From assembly GCA_021234155.1 (NCBI GenBank), contig JAJEKV010000047.1:9032033-9096032 (forward strand): 64,000 nucleotides of DNA, written 5' to 3'. Shown here piece after piece: positions 53,965-64,000 of this stretch; the first letter of the stretch is position 1, and every line of letters starts with the position of its first letter. A program made the translations under genes and the position numbers. The stretch is from Isoetes taiwanensis. Taxonomy: Eukaryota > Streptophyta > Lycopodiopsida > Isoetales > Isoetaceae. Under the pieces are notes generated by a model. That model did not search any database. It had not been told where the DNA came from and saw only the letters and a list, made by a program, of their open reading frames with translations.

Positions 53965-56900
53965 AGGAGCAGACATTGCAGACATTTCTGGAAAGGCTGA
54001 ATGCATGGCATATGGATAATGTGGATGGCTAACAGGAGGTAGGGACAGTGAACAAGAGGAGGTGTTGGTTGGATGCTTGGTATGTCTGGAGAGGTAATCT
54101 CATCAATGTCTTGAAAAAGTGGAATGAAAGAGAAATAGTTTCATTGGGACATTTGGTTCTAAGGCTCAAATCCAGTCATGTCTGAAAAGAAGAGGAAAGC
54201 AAGAAGGAAGATTAAAAACTAGAAGAAAGATTAAAGACTCTACTTATATAGAGCTTCATTCTTAGGAAAAAATCTATAAAATGTATAGCATTTTTAGACT
54301 TCTTGCAAAGAAATCATTCTATCTATTAATTGATGATCATTCAAATTACATGCATAAATTAAACATGGATAATCCAAACAAAATGTCATTTGAAAGCATA
54401 GATATAAATTCGAATATAATGCTATGGTTCTCTTCTTATATAGAAGAGAACCATCATTCTAGGGATAGGGACGCCAGTTTTAGCGCCAGCTCTCTTTTTA
54501 AACCCAAGCTTTCTTTGGCACAAGCCTGCTATAGCGCAAGCTTTCTTTGGCCCTTTCTCCCATAAAAGCCTTGTGTCTTCCTGCATTCCTCATCGGCGTT
54601 TCCTCTAAACTGAATTTTGTTGTTGTACAGATATCCTCGGATGATGATATTTGTGCATAAGGACCTTTCCCTAGAATGTTCTCAAAGAGGAAGGATAAAA
54701 TTATGTACAAATGTAACGGTCCTAGGCAGTTGGAGGCCAGTATTTGCGCATATTTGGACAGAGCACAAGGTATAAGGCAGATCATCTGCCCAACCTTTCT
54801 ATCTGTGATTTAACTACAGGCCAGGAAGTTCTTACATCAACAATGCCTCTGATAGCTCTGCTTTTACTTGGGAAAAGCATCAATAACTGGTAAGCTTTAT
54901 TTCCTTTCTTTGATATAGGTGTATTTGGCCAGACTGCTTTCTCATATTCAGCTGTAGCTCTCTTTCTCGAGTTTTAGAAGATATTCTGCATTCACTATAG
55001 TTTTCTAGATGGCTGCACTCAATGCAGTCAGGATTGCTGCACTCACTATAGTTTTTTGGGCCCTAAGGTATTGGTTTGTCTTGTCATTCTGGAAAGGTGC
55101 TTCAGCTATAATCAATTGGTGGAGATTTCTTCCATTTTAAACATGAAGGCCAGATTCATTTTGCCAAGCTCATGTGTTGCATTGGGATTCAATTGAGGCG
55201 AACATAAGCCTAGTATGGTGCAGTCCTTCTATCTGAGATTCACAGCTACACTAGATTTAGCTCCGAATATGTCATGATTCTATTCTGCTACACGCTGGTC
55301 ATACCAAGAAAGTGCTTTGGACATATTTAGCCAGCATCTAAGGTACTCTTATTGCAATTGGCTGGCTTGTAGTAGTGCAGATTTGGGACCTAATTACTCT
55401 TCATGTTCTGAGCAGTTCCCTTCGCATGAAATCTCTCGGAGTCACTTAAGGGTTTGCAAAGGAGGCCCTTTAGAATAGTCGATTTTAGCCAGAGTAATGC
55501 TTAGTGTTTTTTGAGGGCTTTGGAGGGTATGTGGCAGCAGTGTCTTGTTGAAGTCTAGCTATGGTTGATCAGACATATAGCAGGTGCAACTTGAAAGGAT
55601 TTTTTATCTTCATGTTGTCCCTCTTCCATCCAACTAGAAGGAGATGTGGGCTTTAGAAATCTGTAATACGAAAGCAATCTGTAGCAGGGACGGGTTTCAG
55701 GGAGATATTGAATGGGAGGCCATATGTTTCTATATGCTCCCTAATATGGTGAGTAGAGTGCAGAACAGATGTAATCTAAGCAATTTCATGGGCAAGTTGA
55801 GTGGATGCAGACCACCGTTTTGAGATAGGCCTTTGTACCTACACTTCAAGAAAGTATAGTGCTCTAAGTACGAGAAATTGGAAAAGGGTTTCCACTCTCC
55901 CATTAGTATTGTGGTATAGTAGATTAAGGGCCGAGTTAACGCGGGGGATGAGGCCTCTACTCTTTTCTTGTTTCGTGTTCATTGCATTCTCGGAGGCGGA
56001 ACTTAAAAGGGTAGCATCTGTTTGGATTTTGAGATCATTCTTTGAGATGGACTGTGGAATATAGTTTTTACCAAAGCCCCACACTTTTTTGGGGAAGTAT
56101 GCTGAAACGTTTAGGTTGTCTGGCATTGGCATTTGATTACATACATTATTACTAAAAATAAAAATATCTTGCACTCAAAAAAAGGAGGGGGGAGGGGGGT
56201 TGGGGGGGGGGGGAGGATATTTATCCGATAATTGGGGTTATACACATGGCATGCATCCAAAATTGCATGAAAATGAAAAAGGGCTTTTTGGAGACACGAG
56301 AAATTTTGCAAGAGAGAGCTTTTGGAGTTTCTTAAAGCTGAGGAGACCAGAGAAGGAAGAATTGCACCAGGGGGATTAGCTGAAGATGTCAAAGCTTAAT
56401 ACGGCATCAGATCTTCTTCTTCTAGGTGGGGTTTTAAATTTTGTGGATTCAGTTAAGGTTTGCATAGGCTACCAAAAATCGATATATACATGCTTTCGTT
56501 TGTTGATTGAAAGGTTTTCTATCTGAGGAAGCAAGAGATGCTATTGATAGGGGAGATATCATGATAGGGTCTGGAATAGGTCAAAATTAATATCTAATTG
56601 GAAAGTTATGTGATGCAGCAACAGTTTTTAATTGCAACAAAAATTGTCACAGCTAGAACTAAATCTGTTGAAAACACTTGGAAACACTTGGAAACGATCT
56701 GGAACATGCCAATTTGGTTTGCTAAAGGGCCATTTTGAAGGAATCAAGTACCAATTCGGTTGAATCAGAGGTCGAAATAGCCATTCTGCAATATTTGAAG
56801 GCATCCCAACTACCTCAAAATGGACTGAAACTCAACTGAATCAGGTCGGAATTTGATGAGAAGGGCCGATTTTGGATCTAGGAAGCTCGAATCTGATTCT

Positions 56901-57600
56901 GCAGATTCAAAGCAGGCAGGCCGTATCTTAAAAACTTTGCGCAAATCAGGAAGGTCAGACGGCTATTGGGTTCATAATATACAAGTAATCCAAAGGGAAA
57001 GCAATGACGTATTAAGGCTTGGATTTAGAACAGACCCTCTACCGAGAAAGCCATGTACTGCTTTGGAATAACACGTATAAATAATAATATGTAATTAAAG
57101 ATCAAAAAGTCTAGAACCCTTGAAATTGGTATTTCTTGGCTCCTGGAGATGGGGCCTAGCCTAAGGTCCAGTTGGCAGATGTTACAAGCAGTTACGATCA
57201 TAGAGTGATGGGAATCATAAAGTGGGAAGATGTGATTTCAGTGAAGCCAAATAGTCATGTCAATTAAGCTAGCTAAGGAATGTGGGTTTCTAAATTGAGC
57301 TATTAAAACCTTGGCTAAAGTTTTAAATAAAATGGTAGAAGCTTGGAGATCAAAGGAAGTTGGGCCAAGAGAGCTATACGAAGCTTATGGAGGTTCAAGA
57401 ACGTGGCTATGGCACGTGAGAGTGTTTGGCTACCAAAGGACCTACGTAGAAGTTAGTGGATTTACTAAAAAAAGCTAATTGATATAGCTAGTGAATTCTC
57501 ACAGGAGATAGTAGATTTCTTATGGAAGGAAATGATTCAAAGGTAAGCTTCGCACATTGGAAAATGCTATATCACTATTTGTTCAACAAAGTGCATGATA
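53965..57600. other. Long gene-poor region
   Basis: No coding region was supported. A short direct repeat (AAGCTTTCTTTGGC-like) occurs near 54506-54553. An A-run at 56178-56183 leads into a G-rich tract. Several open frames of 60-110 codons lack family features. Confidence 0.45.
56184..56216 (+). other. G-rich tract, possible G-quadruplex
   Basis: Runs of six, six and about twelve guanines with short A/T spacers follow an A-run. This meets simple G-quadruplex patterns. It may also be an assembly-sensitive homopolymer. Confidence 0.5.
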
Positions 57601-57620
57601 TTGGATTTACATCAATATGA

Positions 57621-60600
57621 TAATAGAATAGAATAGAATAGAATATGATTTTATCGTCCACGGAGACCAACTGGCCTATGGGACCCAAGTACAAAAGAGA
57701 GAGCAAAGAAAGTATTACTACCGGGATTAAAACCCCCGCCCAAGGGTTTTCGGGAAAAACCTTAGTAGCAATAAGGATTGACATACCGCACGATTATATA
57801 CATAATCACAAGTCTGACAGGTTACTGCCTTAACAGGGGCATAACCGAAGTCAGCGTATCCATTACCTCCCGGAGGTACGATCCCAACAAGCCTACGAGA
57901 GGCCGCTGCTCAAAGAGCTCATGCAAGGCCCGATGGGGCACAACCAATCAAAGCATACCGAGCCCCGGATATGCTCGACGCCCGGACAGCCCGGAGGGCG
58001 TGACTTTCATCCTCAATGGCGCCCTCGCTGGATGGCGACCGACAGACTCGGCCCTCACGCTGCCCCGAATCCATCTCCCCGCTCCAATGCGGAGGTCTCA
58101 GGGCGAATGGGAAGCAATCACCTGCGCTTTTTCATGGGTAGATGGGTGCGCGGTAGTGGTGTGGGCCCCTCGTGAGCATGGGATTAACCTGGCTGCCGAT
58201 AATTTGCCACCTTGACATGTGACAGGGGTCGGTGATCCCAAAGCTTGGCCATGAAGCAAGCATCCAAGCATCGCTTCAAGGCGGTAGCGTTCTTCCTTTG
58301 TATGCACCTGGTCCACATCCGTGGTGCCTCGCACATTCCATAGCGAACCACTGGGCTTGCTTGTCTTTCCGGCCCGAGCTTTGAGTCATTGCGGGCCCAT
58401 CGCCCTTTGCCAAAGCAAGGTTGGGCGCCGGGCTTCATCCATAGCCACCCACCACCTTTCGGAAGTAAATAATGTGGCGTTCCGGTATACCCTACGTAAT
58501 GGAAGGAAGCCTGTCTCCTGGAGCAAGATCCGATATGGGACCCGTGGATTTCACTCCCGGTGCGGGGCCAAGAAGGCCTCGTCACACTGCTCTAGATCGT
58601 TCCAAGTGGTGAGGGATATCAATTGGCCCCCACATACGCCCCATAGGAGGACCGGTTCAACCAAGGCCCCTGAACAAGTGTGCCTGGTGACCCCATGCAT
58701 ACAGCTCCGCCTTGTGGACTGTTGTTTTGCATTGCATGGGGCTTTCCAGCCTGCAGTGACGTAACCTGATGGATGCATCCAGTGTGTGGTAGTAGAAAAC
58801 TCAATGCCCAAATACTTATAAGATGGAGCCACCTCCACTACCTGCCTCGGTAAGTGAATGAGGGAAGGCGTGGGTGCGGGATGATGGGACCAGTGACACC
58901 CTTGTCTTGGCCAAGTTAACTCTCATGTCGATGAATTGGGCGAAAGTGTCCAAAGCATCCGTGGGTTGCATGTCCCTCCAGGGGTATATCGCAAAGCAGG
59001 TCAACATCATCGGCATATATGAGTTGCGGGATTATCCGGTGCATCAACGGCGCCCTCCCCCGCCGCCTAGCCATTCTTCTAGCTGGTCAATGTACGTTAA
59101 GAGCGTGTCGGGGATAGAGGGCAGCCTGGCGCACCCAATGCTACTAACAACGGGCTCCCAAACAGGTGTATTGGCACACCAGGAGCAAGCCTCCTCGTAT
59201 AGCCCGTGATATATAGCATTCGCAAGTCGGGCGGGGTCCCTAGCTGTCTCAATCTGTCCCACAACTTATCCCGAGGCCTTTGTGTCAAAAAGCCTTTGGC
59301 GAAATCCACAAAGCAACAGCATGCATTTCGGCGTTGATTCAGGCTATCCTCTATGAGTGTTCGCAGAGTGAAGATATGGTCAATAGTAGAATGCAGGGGC
59401 GGAAGCCTGCCTGCGTGAGAGCCCGTGACTTCTCCATCCTCCGCCTAAAGTGTCGGGCCGCCAAGAATCCCGGCAAAGCAACTTGGCAAAGATAGAACCG
59501 ACCATAATGGTACGATAGTTGGTCGGGTGGGGTCCCCCGCTTTGTATATAGGCACAACTCTACCGGTAGTCCTGTGCGGAGGGAAGCCTTCTTGCAATGC
59601 CCCTGTTGAAGAGTCTTTGTGAGAACCGGCACCATTGGGGCCCTACCACTTTGAGAAGCTCTGCACCCGCATACCATCCAAATCTGCTTTTGCCTTCGGA
59701 TTAGGCGAGGCTAGTGCCCATTATGACATCCCCTTCGCGAATGACCAAAGGCTAGGCCCGGTCATGAGGAACCGGTGCCCTGGGCTTCCCATTGGGTCAT
59801 CACAAACCGCGCAAGTATCTCACCCATTGTTGGGGGTAATATTTCTCGTGGGTTGTGCGGGCTTACTCAAGACCTTTCTCCGTAAGGCCCTAGGGTGGCG
59901 GTCTAGAAGACCAAACATCGGCATTCTTTGGTGCTCCTAAGGTACCGGCTTTCTTGGTCTTGAGGAAGGGCTGTATTGACGTGACGGCTTGGTGAATGGT
60001 GGGGGTCCAAAGACTTGGCGAGCCATCGTTTCCAGCTCCGGCATTCGTCATCAAACTAGTGATTGCGGGGAAGGTGGTTGTAGCCCACGTGGATCGTTGA
60101 GAGCGGCCTCTCCCAAAGCATCTGCCCCTACCCTCGGCGAGCTGGTTCAACCGGGGCGTCTTTGTTGAAGTGTGGGGAGTTGCGGCACTCCGGCAGCTCA
60201 TGCTCAAGCATCCTCGCATAGACCGCCGCATGATCATAGTCCAGGACATAGCAACCGTGGTGCATGGGGTGTTGGGGCAATGGGTGCTCGGTTGGCTGCC
60301 AATCTATCTGCAAACGAGGGGTGATGGTTCCGGAAGTCTACTTCCTCGTCCAGGCCATTGTCCGTGTTTGAAGCGGCAGTGATCAAGTGTAGGCATTGCT
60401 TTCGTCGCTAGCACGTAATCCACCACACTGGTGCCCCCCTGTGGTTCTCGTCTACAAGTGAAGCGGCTGAGGGACGGCCACTGTGCTTGACCATTGCAAA
60501 TGACCGGGTCAAAGATACTTGCCCGAATAAAAGCGATGGCTGCCGGCCATACCGGTGTCACCGGGCGTCATCCGCCTTTGGCCAAACCATCTGCGGGGTC

Positions 60601-62750
60601 CATTTGCAACACATCCTCGGCTAGAGGTGCAAATTTTGGGATCGCTTTCCGCGCCTCGCGGCGGCGCATTGAAATCTCAAGCAACATGACCTTGCCCAAT
60701 TGTCTATACCGCCAGATGTCATCATATAGATCGACATAGGGCTCCTGCTGCCCACATCAAGTCGCGCGCGGCGGTAAAAGTTGCTCTCAAAGATGTGGGA
60801 AGTAGCAAGCCGCCACAAAGAGAGGGCTGCCATCATTTTTTCGTACCCGCACTGTTGTATTCAATGCGCCTTGCCTTTGCGGGGAGACCGATTGGGCCAA
60901 AGGCCATGCCGGTAGTAACACGCAATTCCTCCGCGTGTCCTCGTTTCCGGTGCACTCATTGAAGGCGGAGTAAGCGCTGGTATCCGGCAAATCGTAGCAC
61001 GTGACCGGCATGTTCCCATGTTTCCATGAGGAAGATAAGGTCCATGTCCATGGCGGCGAATTGTCCCCTTCTACCATGGAAAGCCACGGCAATTCGGGAT
61101 ACCACGTTGAGGCACGATCCCTATTTAGTGGCATGCATCGCCACTTCAGGTCCGGTGGTAGTGGTGGTCGGGGGGGCGGAAGATGTGGATGTCCTCCATT
61201 TGGGGCCCCCCTCGGAGGGGACTCGAGGGGCGGAGTGCCTGCATCCCTGTTTGCACTGAATTCCGCATCCTTCCCGGACCAGCCCCACTTGCCCCTCCAT
61301 GTCTGGCGGCCCTCCGACTTTGGCCAGCCACGCCGGGTCTCTTGCTGTCTTTGGGGTCAAGTCCCGGTCAACGTCTGAGCCGTCCCCTTCAACTTCCTAC
61401 GATGCGGGATGGCTACCCGCCCGCACGCGCTCTCAAGGTGTGAAGATGACCACCCGGGCCCGTCGCCGGAATTCCATGACGACCGCCTTTCCAATGGTCA
61501 GCGTGTCTTTGGGAACATCATCCGTCCAAGATCTCGTGTTTGGAGTCGGAAATGAGATGTTCTCCCGACTCCTCCATCGGACCTCGCGACTACCACATTG
61601 CGGCTCCTGGCGTCTCGTTCACGAGTTCGACGGAGGCCGCACTGTGTGTTGGTTGAGGTGGGTGAGGCATAGGTTGTGGCGGCGGTTGGGGTGGTGGCGC
61701 CCGACGTGATCCGGGATGTGTCCGCAGCATGTGTTCCGGGTTGACGCCCCGTAGGTTGGTGGGTTCGCGGGGTTGGTGTGTTCTTTACCGCGGGTTTTAC
61801 GTTCTCGAAACCGGAGCTCGGCTCTTGCGGGGCGTTGTCATGTCTTTCCATCTCGCGTGCAATGGCGGAGTTGCTCATGTGCCCTCGGCATGGAGGCCCT
61901 TGCCTTGCCGGGCAACGGCCGCCAAGCTCTCGTGAAGATCTACCGTGCTAAATCCTTACTCAGAAGAGTGCTGGGATTCACGGCTAGCTTCCCAGCGCAC
62001 GGACTCCTTGTCTCTCCCGATGGCGGCCTCGCAACCTACGACGGGGAGGGTGGGCTGTAACTCCTCGTGTCGTGGCCTTAGCCTCCTCAACCTCGCCTAG
62101 ATCAGGAGCGGGGTTACGAAGTGTCTCTGCTCTACCCAGTTCTTCTGCGTCCCGGCTTCCATAGGCGCCAACACGGTGTCTACTGCGCCCCCTCATATCT
62201 GCAAGCTCTTTGCGGTATTGCCGTCACGTCAAATTGTAGCAAGTGGATGCTATCATCCGCCGTGTCGTCTGCGATCCTCCAATTACGTGATTCGTCGTTT
62301 TCTGGCACCAAGCGCACTGCGCAACATCAGAGATGTTATATTCTCCACCTCGCCGGGAGGCGCAGGCGTGCAGGTATTGGCCTCAACCCTGCTTTGAATC
62401 GGCTCAAAGGTTCGACTAGCGGATTGCACGTGTGGCCCCACTGCCGGGTCGACCGGGCCTTGGCTCGGCCTCCCTCTTCATGGAAGATGTCTCTCCCTCT
62501 GCCCGAGGCCTCTTCCTTGGTGGCCCCGCTTCATGGTCTTCCCGAGAGGGCTACACTGCGTGGGGTCAACCCGGGTGGTTGGTGTGTTTGGGCCTTCCGG
62601 GATGGGTTGGTGTGGTGCGAGGTAGCTCACCAACCAAGTGTGGGTCCACCCACGGGACTGTGTCTGTGGCCATGACTTGGGGTATGACTTGGGCGACGAC
62701 AGGTCAAACAGGGTTTTAGGTAGGCTATGGCAGGGGCTTATCAGGTGCAG
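57621..62750 (-). mobile_element. GC-rich LINE with (TATTC)n tail, heavily decayed
   Basis: On the minus strand: a proline/arginine-rich ORF1-like region (about 62750-61300), an endonuclease-like region (about 61140-60000), RT (about 59680-58550) and a 3' UTR ending GGACGATAAAATCA before a TATTC-type tail (complement 57621-57646). Base composition is visibly more GC-rich than the flanks. Frames are broken throughout. The 3' end matches the truncated copy at 51640-51855. Confidence 0.72.
58550..59680 (-). pseudogene. Reverse transcriptase of the GC-rich LINE
   Basis: Motifs in order: HSTIDHIFTLRTLIEDS (about 59390-59340), CFVDFAKGF then PRDKLWDRLRQLGTPPDLRM (about 59310-59210), GCPLSPT (about 59115), LIYADDVDLLCDIPLEG (YADD complement 59006-59017), FIDMRVNLAKTRV (about 58920), YKYLGIEF (about 58815). 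YADD is intact but the flanking frames are shifted several times. The motif set resembles that of the 42004-46600 LINE more than the L1-type copies. Confidence 0.75.
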
Positions 62751-64000
62751 CAAGGCTAGGCGGTATGTGAGGGGTTGTGGCTTTGGCTAGGCAAGGCCAA
62801 AGGCGATTGGTTGGGCTATGGCAATGTCGAGGTAGATGTTGGAGCCTAGCTCAACATTAATTGGTATGCTCGACTGCCCAAATTAGGGTTGGGAGCAAAG
62901 GGGCTCGAAAGGGGGCTAATAGACTCTGGATATCTCGGTGTGTAATCGCTGCCACAAAAACCCTAGCACACAGCCCGGAAAAGTGCAGATTTGAGCACTG
63001 AAACAAAGACACGCATGCAGGTATCATACACCGTTGGAAAGCTCTCTGAACCAGCTTTCCAACAAGCCCAAGCACATGAAAATATGACACCGGATGTGAG
63101 AGATACGGTCCGGTCGAAGTGTCTACCGATTGCCACAGAAACCCTAGCACACAGCCCGGAAAAGTGCCAATTTGAGCACAGAAACAAAGCCAAGCATGCA
63201 GGTCAAGCATGTAGGTACCATATACCGTTGGAAAGATCTCTGAACCAGCTTTCCAACAAGCCCAAGCACATGAAAATCTGACACCGGATGTGAGAGATAT
63301 GACCGATCAAAATTCTGCCGCAAGACGAGACCAATCGAATACTTACTAAAACATACGCAAATCCCTATATTGGTGTCGGACTTTCATCAACAACACCATC
63401 AGGTTCTAGGGTATGAATTAGTAAAACATTCTCGTAACCTTCAATAAGAGTACAACACACACCTTTCAACACCGTGTGGCCAAGACCAACAACGGCATCA
63501 GGCGAGGGCTATACTTCTCAAAGAAGGAAGAAGAAGGGCTGCCACAAAAACCCTAGCACACAGCCCGGAAAACAGCAGATTTGAGCACTGAAACAAAGAC
63601 AAGCATGCAGGTATCATACACCGTTGGAAAGCTCTCTGAACCAGCTTTCCAACAAGCCCAAGCACATGAAAATCTGACACCGGATGTGAGAGATACAGTC
63701 CGTCTTCATGTTTGAATTGTTATTCTAGTCTTTGTCACTGAGCTTGATACTTCAACATGGAAGGTTGTATGGGCAACCTCAGCAAGGGTATGAGTTAGGC
63801 ACATGTATAGTAAACATCTAATGAACATCGCATTTTTTGGTCTTTGATGTTGTATCACCTGTGTCTTGGTATTTTTTAAGTCTCTTGGAACCTCTGGGGT
63901 CGGCCTTCTAGGTTCGGTGGCATGGGTTGCTCTAGCATGCTCATGTTCATCTGTGCTTCTCTGTGGCATTTATACCGGACGTAGTTCTCCTGGCAAGGGT
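62750..64000. other. Repeat-containing terminal region
   Basis: Three copies of a 165-175-bp repeat occur here. The third is separated by about 230 bp of other sequence (63306-63537). No gene is supported; open frames over these repeats are repeat-derived. Confidence 0.5.
62948..63705. repeat. Three copies of a 165-175-bp repeat
   Basis: Copies are at about 62948-63120, 63131-63306 and 63538-63705. Each starts near GCCACAAAAACCCTAGCACA and ends near GGATGTGAGAGATA. Each contains the inverted pair GTTGGAAAGCTC / GAACCAGCTTTCCAAC. Copy 2 has a small internal duplication around CAAGCATG. Confidence 0.92.

Noticed and set aside
54281-54785. Two opposing open frames of about 95 codons
   Set aside because: They overlap each other, have no conserved motifs and lie in AT-rich gene-poor sequence.
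61001-62719. Plus-strand GC-rich open frames
   Set aside because: High GC lengthens chance frames; the LINE reads on the minus strand here.
62948-63705. CRISPR array
   Set aside because: Repeats are 165-175 bp, few and irregularly spaced, and the sequence is a plant genome.

Overview
This window looks like nuclear DNA of a land plant. Three host genes have plant-type protein families and introns: an RSL1D1-type ribosomal L1-domain protein, a PLS-class pentatricopeptide repeat (PPR) protein and a mitochondrial pyruvate carrier subunit. They sit in dense transposable-element DNA (Ty1/copia, CACTA, several non-LTR lineages, tRNA-derived SINE modules). The PPR style and repeat load suggest a seed-free plant such as a fern or lycophyte; that placement is inference.

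Layout. 19-10835: two internal regions of one Ty1/copia family sharing three LTRs (LTR-int-LTR-int-LTR), with one 5-bp target duplication outside the whole array; coding strand is minus. 10841-12650: non-coding, with short imperfect repeats and a weak SINE candidate. 12706-14198 (-): RSL1D1-like gene, three exons. 14402-16373 (+): divergent PPR gene, probably with a very short intron, ending abruptly beside a TIR element (16385-17265). 18048-24826: complete CACTA element with TIRs, 3-bp TSD and subterminal repeats; its TNP1-like gene (-, nine exons) can be read fully in frame, while its TNP2 transposase (+) is broken. 25690-31214 (+): LINE with poly(A), abutting a minus-strand LINE (31215-about 35000). 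35204-35670: TRIM-like tandem repeats. 35896-36540: another LINE tail. 37256-39230: foldback sequence, a second TIR-element cluster, a 183-bp tandem duplication and a near-perfect 49-bp inverted repeat. 39400-40557 (+): five-exon mitochondrial pyruvate carrier gene with all phases consistent. 42004-46600 (-): a different LINE lineage with a pentanucleotide tail, split by a 1.7-kb AT-rich block. About 47160-49350 (-): 5'-truncated copia. 49950-51160, 51640-51855, 52680-53475: LINE, LINE-tail and Ty3/gypsy fragments. 57621-62750 (-): decayed GC-rich LINE with a pentanucleotide tail. 62948-63705: three copies of a 165-175-bp repeat.

The most notable items are: four consecutive 45-nt symmetric exons in the CACTA TNP1-like gene, each encoding a 15-residue unit ending in a GSQ consensus; the three-LTR copia array; patches where the two copia copies differ mainly at CAG/CTG sites, which looks like a sequence-quality signature; and three LINE 3' ends with different pentanucleotide tails. 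No CRISPR array, rRNA or intact tRNA gene was seen. I found no evidence of a novel cellular pathway; the novelty candidates are transposon architecture and repeat structure.
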